Origin: Mxb001 sp046046455 | GTDB lineage: Bacteria; Actinomycetota; Actinomycetes; S36-B12 | Assembly (NCBI GenBank): GCA_046046455.1 | Contig: JBJOJS010000030.1 | Location: forward strand, 1 to 38,446 | Reading direction: 5' to 3' | Length of the DNA stretch: 38,446 nucleotides | Shown here: in pieces, positions 1 to 7,587 of the stretch | Position numbering within the stretch: the stretch's first letter is position 1 | Layout of the letters: the number at the start of each line of letters is the position of its first letter | Notes under the pieces: generated by a model | Database searches by the model: none | Told to the model about the DNA's origin: nothing | The model's input: only the letters and a program-made list of their open reading frames with translations | Position numbers and translations under genes: made by a program

Positions 1-18
1 TAGCGAGTTTCGTCGCTA
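1..18 (-). terminator. Hairpin downstream of tRNA-Ser
   Basis: Positions 1-6 (TAGCGA) and 13-18 (TCGCTA) are exact inverted repeats with a 6-nt loop, lying 9 nt beyond the 3' end of the minus-strand tRNA-Ser. This is a plausible terminator or processing hairpin. The window edge hides anything further, and no U-tract can be seen. Confidence 0.4.
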
Positions 19-26
19 CCCCTACG

Positions 27-113
27 CGGTGGCGGTGGGATTTGAACCCACGGTGGAGTTGCCCCCACACACGCTTTCGAGGCGTGCTCCTTTGGCCGCT
101 CGGACACGCCACC
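27..113 (-). tRNA. tRNA-Ser, anticodon CGA
   Basis: Read on the minus strand, this folds as a class II tRNA. The acceptor stem is GGTGGCG (113-107) pairing with CGCCACC (34-28), and position 27 gives a G discriminator. The anticodon loop is CTCGAAA, flanked by CACGC and GCGTG, so the anticodon is CGA and it reads the UCG serine codon. The long variable arm and the T-arm GTGGG-TTCAAAT-CCCAC are typical of tRNA-Ser. CCA is not encoded. It lies just past the end of the dehydratase operon and probably has its own promoter. Confidence 0.96.
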
Positions 114-120
114 GTCGAAG

Positions 121-126
121 AGGGTA
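121..126 (-). promoter_or_regulatory. -10 element for tRNA-Ser
   Basis: On the minus strand TACCCT lies 7 nt upstream of the first base of the tRNA, which fits the actinobacterial TANNNT -10 consensus and a very short leader. No convincing -35 box is seen. The same hexamer occurs as a start-proximal -10 at 31798-31803. Confidence 0.45.
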
Positions 127-137
127 CACACGCCCCG

Positions 138-1733
138 CTACGCCGCAGCGAGGACCAGCCCCCACGCGACGGCCCAGCGGTGACCGAGGACTCCCGCGGC
201 GTCCGCACGACCGGCGACGGTCTGGGGCAGAGCACTCGCGAGGGCATCGAGCAGCTCGTCGTCACCCGCCGGACCGCCCACGAGCACCACCTCTCCCGCA
301 GGCGACCCCAGGCCCGCCATCGCGCGCCGCACGTTGTCGCCGATGACCGCGGTCTTGAGCGCCAGCCGGATGCTCCGCCACTCCGCGGGGGCCAGGCGAG
401 GTGAGAACGGCAGGGAGCCACCGGGACCCGCGCACACCAGCCAGCCCACCGTCCCCGTCGCCGCCGCGCGATCCAGGAAGACGCGGGTGCCGTCCTCCAG
501 GAGAGCTGACGAGGGACTGTCGATACGTCGTGACGGACCTCGCTTCACCCACTCCGCCGCTCCGCGGGAGATGCCGAGCGCGTCGGCGATCGCGACCGTG
601 AGCATGTCGCCGCTGCCGGCTGCGGTGATTCGCCGCGCACGATCGGAGATGTCGATCGTGCCTCCGCCCAGATCGATGACGAGCGCATCCGGTGATGCCA
701 TCGGAGTCGAGAGCGCGCCAAGCCGACCCGCCTCGATCTCCGAGGACAGCACCCGCACGTCACCGCCCCAGCGCTCGCGGAAGCCGGAGATGTGGTCGGA
801 GCTCTCCCCCTCCGCGCTCAGCGCCGCGATCACCTGACCGCGGTCGGCCAGGGCGTCCGCCCGCAGTCCCGGCAAGGGCAGCGTGCCGAGATCTACGAGC
901 CACAGGTCATCGACGGCGGCTGTCGAGCCGTCCGGTCGCAGCCACGAGCGGATCTCGCCTACGGTGCTGGGAACGGCGAAGTGCTCGACGTCCGAGTCAG
1001 CCCGTGACCTCAGGTCGCTGACCCCGATCGCCGCACTGCGCGCTGCGCGCAGTGCGTCCGCAGCGGATCTCGCGTAGCCGTGCTCGTCGACCGCGAGGTC
1101 GAGTTGAGCCGCGAGGCGCAGCGGGTCCGTGACCACGGTGAGTGTGGAATCCTCCGACGCCACCTCGATGCAGATGCGCTCGCATGCCAGCGCACTCTCC
1201 GCGTCGACGCAATCGACGACCGGCACCTGCGACCCCAGACGCCGCGAGACAAGTCGTGCCTCGTCACCCGCGAGGAGCACGCCGACGACGTCATGCACGG
1301 ATGACTGCCACGCGCGCACCTGCTCGACCGTGCGGCGGAAGCCCAGGGGATCAGCAGCGACGACAACCACCGGGTCATCACCCTGATCCGGCGCGGAATC
1401 AGCCCGCACCGGACGACCCGTGCCGACGCCGGCTCCGCCGGGCGATGACACGCCGGTGGACAGCAGGACGAGCCTGCCCAAGTCCGCCTCCGTCGCCGCC
1501 ACGCGCATGCTCATCGACTCCACGGGCCGCTGCGGCGTGAGTACGGCAACATCGACAGGGCGTCCGAGCCTGTGCTCCATGCGCGCAAGGAGCCGCGCCG
1601 CCCCCGCACCCGACGCCACCGAACCCTTGACTCCGCGCGTCGGCATGCGGTCCCACAGCAGCGGACGCCCGTCCTCGGCAATGACGATCTCCGTCGTCGA
1701 ATTGCCGACATCCACTCCCGCGACGAACGTCAA
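138..1733 (-). CDS. Diol dehydratase reactivase, large (ATPase) subunit, PduG/DdrA-like
   Basis: This is a chaperone-like ATPase that reactivates adenosylcobalamin-dependent diol dehydratase by swapping damaged cofactor for fresh. The N-terminus (VAGVDVGNSTTEIVIAEDG) is the actin-fold phosphate loop of DdrA/PduG. A second nucleotide-binding segment, VIDLGGGTIDIS, lies in the C-terminal half, and the ending VAGRADAAGVLGHRWAVAWG matches the family's last conserved block. The protein has 531 residues against about 610 for enterobacterial PduG, with the central region shortened. The start is TTG, whose TTGA overlaps the stop of the small-subunit gene by 4 bases; no ATG or GTG lies before the conserved N-terminus. 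It is the last gene of the leftward operon. The small reactivase subunit (PduH/DdrB), which is normally adjacent, is absent here. Confidence 0.85.
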   Translation of the reverse strand: MTFVAGVDVGNSTTEIVIAEDGRPLLWDRMPTRGVKGSVASGAGAARLLARMEHRLGRPVDVAVLTPQRPVESMSMRVAATEADLGRLVLLSTGVSSPGGAGVGTGRPVRADSAPDQGDDPVVVVAADPLGFRRTVEQVRAWQSSVHDVVGVLLAGDEARLVSRRLGSQVPVVDCVDAESALACERICIEVASEDSTLTVVTDPLRLAAQLDLAVDEHGYARSAADALRAARSAAIGVSDLRSRADSDVEHFAVPSTVGEIRSWLRPDGSTAAVDDLWLVDLGTLPLPGLRADALADRGQVIAALSAEGESSDHISGFRERWGGDVRVLSSEIEAGRLGALSTPMASPDALVIDLGGGTIDISDRARRITAAGSGDMLTVAIADALGISRGAAEWVKRGPSRRIDSPSSALLEDGTRVFLDRAAATGTVGWLVCAGPGGSLPFSPRLAPAEWRSIRLALKTAVIGDNVRRAMAGLGSPAGEVVLVGGPAGDDELLDALASALPQTVAGRADAAGVLGHRWAVAWGLVLAAA

Positions 1734-2089
1734 CGCGCCAATCCGCGCTCGGCGTACGCCGCGGCCGCCTCGCGTACGAGCGCGGCGTTGGCCGGGGCAC
1801 CCAGCGACTCCAACTCGTCGGCTAGGGCGTTGAGCTCGGCAACGCTCGATCGGCCGGGCCGCAGTGACTCGTAGATCGCCATCACGCGCTCATCGGGCAA
1901 CTCGGTGAGCTCGGCGGCACGGCGGAAGTTGGCGGCGAGCTGGGGGTTGCCGTGGCTCTCCGCAATCTGCGCCTGATGCTCGAGTGTCGCCGGATGGATG
2001 CGCACGTCCTCCGGCGTGAGCTCCCCGGCGCGCAATGCGTCGAGGGTGATCTCACCGACCGGGCGTCCGGACTTCGCGGTCGGCGTCAT
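1730..2089 (-). CDS. pduE: Diol dehydratase small (gamma) subunit, PduE-like
   Basis: This is the small subunit of the B12-dependent diol/glycerol dehydratase heterohexamer. The 119-residue protein contains the family core: ELTPEDVRIHPATLEHQAQIAE, then NFRRAAELTELPDERVMAIYESLRPGRS, then a C-terminal ALVREAAAAYAERG. Salmonella PduE is about 50 residues longer because of an N-terminal extension with an encapsulation-type helix, which this protein lacks. The start ATG overlaps the stop of the fused large/medium subunit gene by 4 bases (ATGA), and its own stop overlaps the reactivase start, so the three genes are translationally coupled. The name follows homology; the substrate may differ from 1,2-propanediol. 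Confidence 0.88.
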   Translation of the reverse strand: MTPTAKSGRPVGEITLDALRAGELTPEDVRIHPATLEHQAQIAESHGNPQLAANFRRAAELTELPDERVMAIYESLRPGRSSVAELNALADELESLGAPANAALVREAAAAYAERGLAR

Positions 2090-4326
2090 GGCGACTCCGC
2101 GAGCACGAGCGCCTCGGGCTCCGAGCCAGCCACGCAGAATCCGCGCTCGATAGCGACGAGAGCGACCACGGCCGTGTGGTAGCGCGCCTCGATTGCTTCG
2201 TCCGAATACGGGTTGCGCTGCGGCTCCGGGGTCGAGCCCTTGGCGTGGCGTCCGGCGTTGATGCCCATGAGTCGATACGCAGCCCGGTCGAGGGTCGGCG
2301 CCACGCTGTAGAGCTCGAGGTTGGCCAGGGGCGTGAGGTCGCGCCGGTGGATGAGGGCCGTGCCCTTAGCCTGAAGGCCGATGCCGATGCCGGAGCCCGA
2401 CATGCGCGCAGCCGTCAGGCCGATAAGGCCCAGATCGATCGTGTCATTGATCCGCACGATGCGACCGACGCATCCCTCCTCTTCGAGTCCCGCGAGCAGC
2501 TCGTCGAGCGCTTCATCGACGGTAAGACCGCACAGCGTCTGCCAGATGGCTCGCCCGGTGGCTGGCGAAACGCCGATCACCACATCGCGCGGATCATGGC
2601 TCGCCTGCGCAGGGCCCGCCACGATCAGTCGATCGCTGCGGTGCTCCCCCTGCAGCCGGCGTCGGTCATCGACCGAGCGCTCCTGGCGAATGCGATCGAT
2701 CTCGGCCTGCCGCTGCGGAGTCGGGGAGTAGCCCGTGCCGGGACCGGCGTAGTCATTGGGGTCGGTGACGAGCGAGAGGACCCGCATGTCCTCGGTGAAG
2801 ATCGCCGAGGTCTGGAGGTAGTCGCCCTCCACTCGGGCGCGCAGCATGGCGAGCAGACGCTCAGCCTCCTGCTCGTAGCCGCACTCATCGAGCGCGGAGA
2901 TGACGTCGAGCATCGTGATGCCCGAATCGCGGATGAGCCGAGCGGCGCTCAGCGGCGTCATCAGATCGGCTGAGGGCACATCCTTGGATCCAGCCGCGTC
3001 GATCGCCTCTGCCTGCCACTCGGTCGGGAAATCAGCGAGGCCCAGCACTGCATAGACGTCGCGCGTCGCAGCGACGGCCCGCTCGCGAAGCCGGGCGACC
3101 TCCGCCTCATCGGCGGTGCGCAGTCCTCCGTCGATCCCCCAGTCGCGCTGCATCGCGAGGTAGTCGTCGATGTCCTCAGCGTTCCACTGGCTCGGTCCGA
3201 ACATGTTGTCATAGCGCTGGATCGAGCCGAACCCGCTGCAGATGAAGTCGGTGCCGGCGATGAAGATCGGATGCGTGCGCGACGTGCGGCGTACCTCCGA
3301 CTCGCTCATCAGCGCGTCATTACCGGTGCATGACTCCAGGTTGCGCAGCATCACCATGAGGTTTTCCGCCATCATGCTGCGCACACCGCCCGGCACGGAG
3401 CCAGCGACCGACGCGGAATCGATACCGCCGTTCTGCACTCCCTGCGCGCCCATCGCCCGTGCCAGCGCCACGCAGCGGGCTTCGAGGTAGAACATCGAGC
3501 GGCCCTCGGCCCCGCCCATGAGTGCCTCCGCACCGCCCCCCGAGGTGACGCGCATCTTGATGCCGCGGCTCGCGTACGCAGAGGTGAGGAACGCCTTGGA
3601 CCACGGCGTGTCATCGCCGTCAATGAAGATCTGCTCGGTGCCGTAGAGCGACACCGTCTCGGCGTAGGAGACCAGGCCGCGCATACCCATCTCGAGTTCG
3701 AGCGCCTCCTCGACCGAGCACTGCACGAGCAGTCCGGGCGAGCCCACCGCGGCACCGATGCTCACGGCGACGGCATTGGATGGCGCGTCGCCGAGCACGG
3801 GCACCGTGGTCTCGATCTCACGGAATCCGAACGCCGCTGCGGTCGCCGCATCCGCGGCGAGCAGGAGCGGGTCGTCGGAGCGATTGGTGACGTGCGCTTG
3901 ATTGCTCGGAGTGCGCCGGGCCCGGCACTTGGTCATCGCCATGACGAGCTCGGCGGGTCGCAGGATCGCCAGGGCTCGCGCGAGTTTGGCCGGCGTCATG
4001 CCCGAGGCGAGGCGCACGACCTCATCTCGCGGCACCGAGGGATCGACGCACATCGAGGCGAAGGCCCGGTCATCCATGGTCATGGCCTCCGGCGCGACCT
4101 GGAGGTCGAGCCCGTGGTCGGCGATGAAGCGGTCGAGCAGGTCGAAGTCCGCGCGAATACGAGAGTCCATCTCGACGACCACGCCGTCGGACACGACCAG
4201 GGATGGCTCGGGATCGCCCGGCGAGTCGTAGGCCAGCAAGCCGAGCGCGGCGTCGGGGACGGCGAAGCCGTCGAGATTGACCCGCTGCGCATCCATGAAG
4301 CGGAAGCGGCCGATCCGATCGGTCAT
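2086..4326 (-). CDS. B12-dependent diol dehydratase-like enzyme, fused large and medium subunits (PduC-PduD)
   Basis: This is a radical enzyme that would dehydrate a vicinal diol (or related substrate) to an aldehyde using adenosylcobalamin. Residues 1 to about 550 match the large subunit and about 580-746 the medium subunit, which ends GSGIGIGLQAKGTALIHRR and then NLELYSVAP. The two are separate in Klebsiella and Salmonella. Catalytic and metal-binding residues are present, with K. oxytoca numbering in brackets: Q143 (141), H145 (143), E172 (170), E223 (221), Q298 (296), D337 (335) and S364 (362). Two substrate-pocket residues differ: D303 replaces Ser301 and A338 replaces Gln336, in an alignment that needs no gap from 296 to 363. 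No encapsulation helix is seen at the N-terminus or in the linker. The ATG overlaps the stop of the GlcG-like gene (ATGA). True substrate is uncertain. Confidence 0.9.
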   Translation of the reverse strand: MTDRIGRFRFMDAQRVNLDGFAVPDAALGLLAYDSPGDPEPSLVVSDGVVVEMDSRIRADFDLLDRFIADHGLDLQVAPEAMTMDDRAFASMCVDPSVPRDEVVRLASGMTPAKLARALAILRPAELVMAMTKCRARRTPSNQAHVTNRSDDPLLLAADAATAAAFGFREIETTVPVLGDAPSNAVAVSIGAAVGSPGLLVQCSVEEALELEMGMRGLVSYAETVSLYGTEQIFIDGDDTPWSKAFLTSAYASRGIKMRVTSGGGAEALMGGAEGRSMFYLEARCVALARAMGAQGVQNGGIDSASVAGSVPGGVRSMMAENLMVMLRNLESCTGNDALMSESEVRRTSRTHPIFIAGTDFICSGFGSIQRYDNMFGPSQWNAEDIDDYLAMQRDWGIDGGLRTADEAEVARLRERAVAATRDVYAVLGLADFPTEWQAEAIDAAGSKDVPSADLMTPLSAARLIRDSGITMLDVISALDECGYEQEAERLLAMLRARVEGDYLQTSAIFTEDMRVLSLVTDPNDYAGPGTGYSPTPQRQAEIDRIRQERSVDDRRRLQGEHRSDRLIVAGPAQASHDPRDVVIGVSPATGRAIWQTLCGLTVDEALDELLAGLEEEGCVGRIVRINDTIDLGLIGLTAARMSGSGIGIGLQAKGTALIHRRDLTPLANLELYSVAPTLDRAAYRLMGINAGRHAKGSTPEPQRNPYSDEAIEARYHTAVVALVAIERGFCVAGSEPEALVLAESP

Positions 4327-4754
4327 GCGCGGGCCTCGGCGTACACCGCAAGGGCCGCCTCGGCGCACGCGCGATCCTGGGCGCCCGTGCCTCCGCTCAC
4401 ACCGACTCCGCCCACCACGCGATCACCATCCCAGAGCGGCAGTCCCCCGGCGAAGGCGATGTAGCGACCGTGGTCGGCCGAGTGCATGCCCACCAGATCA
4501 CCCCCCGGCGCCACGGCGTCGGCGAGATCATGGGTCGCGACCCGATGGGCGACCGCGGTGTAGGCCTTGTCCGGGGCGAGCACCGGGCCCGCGATCTCCG
4601 CACCGTCCATCCGCTCGAAGGCGATGAGGTGCCCGCCCGCGTCGACGATGGCGACCGACACCAGGACATCTTGATCCGCCGCGGCCCGGAGCGCAGCCGC
4701 GCACATGCGTCGCGCGAGGGCGAGGTCGACCTCGAATCTGCTCACGCGCGCCAT
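4323..4754 (-). CDS. GlcG/HbpS-family protein (DUF336), like the PduO C-terminal domain
   Basis: This 143-residue cytosolic protein belongs to the GlcG/HbpS/PduO-C family. It has the N-terminal helix RRMCAAALRAAADQDVLVSV, then the strand VDAGGHLIAFERMDGA, and the later glycine-rich GGLPLWDGDRVVGGVGVSGG. Some members bind haem or cobalamin-related tetrapyrroles, and the domain is fused to the adenosyltransferase in Salmonella PduO, so a role near the B12 dehydratase is reasonable but not shown. The ATG at 4754 has GGAAGG about 10 nt upstream and lies inside the end of the amidase gene. GTG at 4745 would give a 4-base GTGA overlap and is an alternative start. The gene is coupled to the dehydratase gene downstream by an ATGA overlap. 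Confidence 0.8.
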   Translation of the reverse strand: MARVSRFEVDLALARRMCAAALRAAADQDVLVSVAIVDAGGHLIAFERMDGAEIAGPVLAPDKAYTAVAHRVATHDLADAVAPGGDLVGMHSADHGRYIAFAGGLPLWDGDRVVGGVGVSGGTGAQDRACAEAALAVYAEARA

Positions 4755-5761
4755 GCAGCCGCCGCCTTCCGCAATCGTCCGTGGAGTCCGTCCATCGCGG
4801 TCACTCCCGGGAGAAGCGACTTGGGGATCTTGCACACGACCGTGTAGTTGGTGTCGACGACGTTGGCGATCGGGGTGAGCGAGGCCTGGGACACGAACTG
4901 GTAGGAGTCCAGATGACTCATCCCGGTGAGCTCGCTCACCCAGAGCACCATCTGCTGGTGGGCGATGCGGAAGGCGTCTTCCAGGGGACGCGCGGAGCCG
5001 GTCGTCATCAGGTGGTCATCGCTCTCCAGCTTGGGCCACTCGGTGGCCACACCCTCGAGGACGTCGAGGATGAAGGTCGTGTCCATGGCGCACTCCACGG
5101 CGACCCCGCATGTCTCGCCCTCTCCCTGGCGGGCGTGCCCGTCGCCCAGGCTCATCAGGGCGCCCTCGACATTGACACCGAGATAGCAGGTCACGCCCGC
5201 GCGCATCTCCGGCGTATCCATGTTGCCGCCCCAGGATCCCGGGGTCAGTGACGACCGGGCCTCACCGAGCGCAGGCGCGACGCCGACGGTGCCGTGCATC
5301 GGGTCGAGGGGGAGAGCTGCGGTGAAGGGGGTGTCCGCAGCCATGTAGCGCACGACGCCGTCTCGCCTGTCGATCTCGTAGATCCAGGTCCGCTCCAGCA
5401 GCGCCTCATGAAGCATCGCGGTGACGGGAGTCGCCGTCAGAGCGCCGAAGAACGGCACCGTGCTGCTCACACCCCAGGCCTCGCGCGGGGTAATGGAGAC
5501 GAAGTGGACGGCCAGCGTGTCCCCCGGGCGTGCGCCCTCGACGTAGAACGGTCCGGACTGCGGGTTGAGCAGCCGTGGGTCGCATACTTCGCTGGCAAGA
5601 TCGGCGGTCGATCGGACGCGTCCGCCGAAGCAGTCCATCGTCCAGGTGCTGACAAGCGTGCCCGGTCTCACCGAGGCGACCGGGCCGACGCCACCGAAGG
5701 TGTAGGTGTACGTCGTCGGATCCGCATCGGGGTCCGGCTCCCAGCGGAATTCCTCGGCCAC
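4742..5761 (-). CDS. Acetamidase/formamidase family amidohydrolase
   Basis: This 339-residue protein belongs to the FmdA/AmdA family, which hydrolyses short aliphatic amides to ammonia and a carboxylate. Diagnostic features are GDTLAVHFVSI near residue 80, GTVGVAPALG, the block GGNMDTPEMRAGVTCYLGVN, and the conserved MSLGDGHARQGEGETCG. The GTG start follows a strong GGGAGGGGAGGG stretch. It is the first gene after the hairpin at 5786-5821 and overlaps the GlcG-like gene by 13 bases, so it belongs to the dehydratase operon. Its substrate is unknown. A short amide, or an N-acyl form of the amino alcohol used by this locus, would fit; this is inference. Confidence 0.85.
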   Translation of the reverse strand: MAEEFRWEPDPDADPTTYTYTFGGVGPVASVRPGTLVSTWTMDCFGGRVRSTADLASEVCDPRLLNPQSGPFYVEGARPGDTLAVHFVSITPREAWGVSSTVPFFGALTATPVTAMLHEALLERTWIYEIDRRDGVVRYMAADTPFTAALPLDPMHGTVGVAPALGEARSSLTPGSWGGNMDTPEMRAGVTCYLGVNVEGALMSLGDGHARQGEGETCGVAVECAMDTTFILDVLEGVATEWPKLESDDHLMTTGSARPLEDAFRIAHQQMVLWVSELTGMSHLDSYQFVSQASLTPIANVVDTNYTVVCKIPKSLLPGVTAMDGLHGRLRKAAAAWRA

Positions 5762-5785
5762 GCGATCCCTCCCCTCCCGGACATG

Positions 5786-5821
5786 GCGAGGGGTGCGCCC
5801 CCTGACTGGCGCACCCCTCGC
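5786..5821 (-). terminator. Strong intercistronic hairpin between permease and amidase genes
   Basis: Positions 5786-5799 and 5808-5821 are perfect 14-bp inverted repeats with an 8-nt loop. The hairpin lies 7 nt after the permease stop and ends about 25 nt before the amidase start, on the transcribed minus strand. No U-tract follows. It may act as a partial terminator or as an RNA-stability element that sets the ratio of permease to enzyme transcripts. Confidence 0.6.
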
Positions 5822-5828
5822 AACGAGA

Positions 5829-7421
5829 TCAGACGCGCTCGTGCGCCTCTTCGATCGTGGTGCGACCGATCTCGGCGTAGAGATCGGGACGCTTGGCCCG
5901 CACCCAGGCGGCGTAGCCGAAGCCGATGACCAGCAGGCCGATGATGTAGACCGGCATCAGCGTGAAGACCAGGCTGTCCGCGGCAAGACCCGCTGCGAAG
6001 TTGCGGTTGGACCACAGCAGCCAGAGGGCGTAGAGCATGCCGAGGGCACCCAGGATCGGACAGAGCAGCGTGGTGATGACGTTGCCCTTGTGCACCTTCT
6101 TGACCCAGAAGTAGGAGATCACCGCGAATGATGTGATCGTCTGCACGATGAGGATCATCGCGGTGCCGATGAGTGCCAGGAGTCCGTAGACATTGACGTA
6201 CGGAATCAGCTCGGGCACGGCCTCGCCCTCGACGTACACGTTGGTGAAGAGTAGGAAGAGGAGGCACAGCACCAGGGTGATGGCGCTCTGCACGAAGGAT
6301 GCCGTGGCCGGTGATCCATGCTTGGGGTTGACCGACCCGATCGTGCGGCGCAGGAAGCCCGACGCGGTCTCGCGCCCCATCGCGAAGATGTAGCGGGAGG
6401 CCGCGTTGTGGAAGGCCATCGCGCACGCGAAGGATCCGACGACGAGCAGGATCTTGTAGGCCAGGACCATGAAGCCGCCGAGATTGGCGTCGACGAGACC
6501 TAGCCAGAGATCCACGGGGGCGGTGCCGGCGGAGACCTCGATCGACTTGGCGGCGCCATTGCCGACGACCACCATCCACGACATGAACGTGTAGAACAGG
6601 CCCAGGCCGATGACCGCGATCATCGTGGCGATCGGCACATTGCGCTTGGGATTCTTGGACTCCTCGCCGTAGACGGCCGTCGTCTCGAAGCCGACCCACG
6701 ACCAGAAGGCGAAGAAGATGCCGATGGCGGCGACGCCTGCGGCGACACCGGTGCCGAAGGCGTTCTCCGGCAGGCTCGTGAAGGCATTCTGCGGCGGCAC
6801 GATCTCACCGAACATGTAGCCGTCCGGGCCGCCCTTGAAGAGCACGCTGAGACCGAGTGCCGCCAGGAGGAGCACCTCGAGCACGAGGGTCACGCCGAGG
6901 ACACCCGCGGCAAGGGTCACCGAGTAGTACGTAAGGACGGCGATGACGATGATGCCGATGGCCGCGATGATCATCCAGTTGACGTTGATGCCCGCGGGCT
7001 TCAGGACGTACTCGGAGGCGAAGTAGGAGAAGCCTCCGATGAGGGACGCCTCGAAGATGATGTACGCCACAGCGGCAATGAGGCCTGATGCCATGCCCCA
7101 GAGCTGGCCGAGGCCATGGGAGATGAATCCGTAGAACGCGCCGGCCGTCGTGATGTAGCGCGCCATCGACACGAATCCGACAGCGAAGATCGTCAGGACG
7201 ATCGTGGCAAAGAGGAATCCGGCAGAGGCGCTGATGCCATTGCCGTAGCCGATCGCGATGGGCACGTTGAAGCTCATGGCCGTGATCGGCGCGGCATTGG
7301 CGACCGCCATGAGGAGGACACCGACCAGGCCTACGGCTCCGGCCTTGAGGCGGGCGGAGTCTGCGGGGCTGATCTGGTGGTCTCCCGGCATGGCCGTCGG
7401 GCCGGCGGGGTTACTCGACAT
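5829..7421 (-). CDS. APC-superfamily amino acid/amine permease
   Basis: This is a 530-residue integral membrane transporter with about 12 hydrophobic segments, of the amino acid-polyamine-organocation superfamily. The first segment carries the family's unwound-helix region (NAAPITAMSFNVPIAIGYGNG), and a later one reads SWVGFETTAVYGEESKNPKRN, which is typical of APC porters. The ATG at 7421 has a strong GGAGGAG two bases upstream; the longer open frame to 7529 runs through the promoter region. It is divergent from the BMC operon and heads the leftward operon. By context it probably imports an amino alcohol or aminoketone, such as 1-amino-2-propanol, aminoacetone or ethanolamine, but an amino acid cannot be excluded. 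Confidence 0.88.
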   Translation of the reverse strand: MSSNPAGPTAMPGDHQISPADSARLKAGAVGLVGVLLMAVANAAPITAMSFNVPIAIGYGNGISASAGFLFATIVLTIFAVGFVSMARYITTAGAFYGFISHGLGQLWGMASGLIAAVAYIIFEASLIGGFSYFASEYVLKPAGINVNWMIIAAIGIIVIAVLTYYSVTLAAGVLGVTLVLEVLLLAALGLSVLFKGGPDGYMFGEIVPPQNAFTSLPENAFGTGVAAGVAAIGIFFAFWSWVGFETTAVYGEESKNPKRNVPIATMIAVIGLGLFYTFMSWMVVVGNGAAKSIEVSAGTAPVDLWLGLVDANLGGFMVLAYKILLVVGSFACAMAFHNAASRYIFAMGRETASGFLRRTIGSVNPKHGSPATASFVQSAITLVLCLLFLLFTNVYVEGEAVPELIPYVNVYGLLALIGTAMILIVQTITSFAVISYFWVKKVHKGNVITTLLCPILGALGMLYALWLLWSNRNFAAGLAADSLVFTLMPVYIIGLLVIGFGYAAWVRAKRPDLYAEIGRTTIEEAHERV

Positions 7422-7444
7422 GTCTCCTCCGGGGGGCTTAAGAG

Positions 7445-7470
7445 GCTGCGTGACCCACGTCACACGCAGC
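7445..7470. promoter_or_regulatory. Imperfect palindrome in permease leader, candidate operator
   Basis: GCTGC (7445-7449) pairs with GCAGC (7466-7470), and inside it GTGAC (7450-7454) is an exact inverted repeat of GTCAC (7459-7463), with a two-base bulge between the arms. It lies just downstream of the predicted permease start point, where a repressor or RNA hairpin could act. Confidence 0.4.
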
Positions 7471-7472
7471 GC

Positions 7473-7501
7473 AGTATCCCGATACCCCCGCCCGGGTACA
7501 A
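7473..7501 (-). promoter_or_regulatory. Predicted promoter of permease-dehydratase operon, with overlapping dyad
   Basis: On the minus strand, TTGTAC (7501-7496) and GATACT (7478-7473) are separated by 17 bp, a normal -35/-10 spacing, giving a leader of roughly 45 nt. The -10 overlaps the exact dyad GTATC-CC-GATAC (7474-7485). GT...AC dyads are typical of GntR-family operators, so this is a candidate site for the regulator at 14438-15238. Confidence 0.45.
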
Positions 7502-7504
7502 GGA

Positions 7505-7582
7505 CATTCGGTGTATTCGCTCTCCTCATGGGGGAAAAACTTTGGTCCCCTATTCGGTCTTGATTTGGTATGGCTATTCGGT
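7505..7582 (+). repeat. Repeated TATTCGGT boxes upstream of the BMC operon
   Basis: The octamer TATTCGGT occurs exactly at 7551-7558 and 7575-7582, 24 bp apart. A variant CATTCGGT lies at 7505-7512 and a partial TATTCG at 7514-7519. The last exact box abuts and overlaps the -10 hexamer of the BMC operon. The set looks like a multi-copy regulator site in an otherwise GC-rich sequence. Confidence 0.45.
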
Positions 7583-7587
7583 ATGCT
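7560..7587 (+). promoter_or_regulatory. Predicted leaderless promoter of BMC operon
   Basis: TTGATT (7560-7565) and TATGCT (7582-7587) are separated by 16 bp. The GTG at 7594 begins exactly 6 nt after the -10, where transcription should start, so the mRNA is probably leaderless. This favours GTG 7594 over the in-frame ATG at 7570, which lies between the two promoter boxes. Confidence 0.6.

Noticed and set aside
27..137. tRNA-Ser as an integration site for a genomic island
   Set aside because: No integrase, no direct repeat of the tRNA 3' end and no compositional break were found in the window.
7422..7529. Longer N-terminus for the APC permease, from 7529
   Set aside because: It would read through the predicted promoter and palindromes; ATG 7421 has a strong GGAGGAG and the preceding residues look non-coding.
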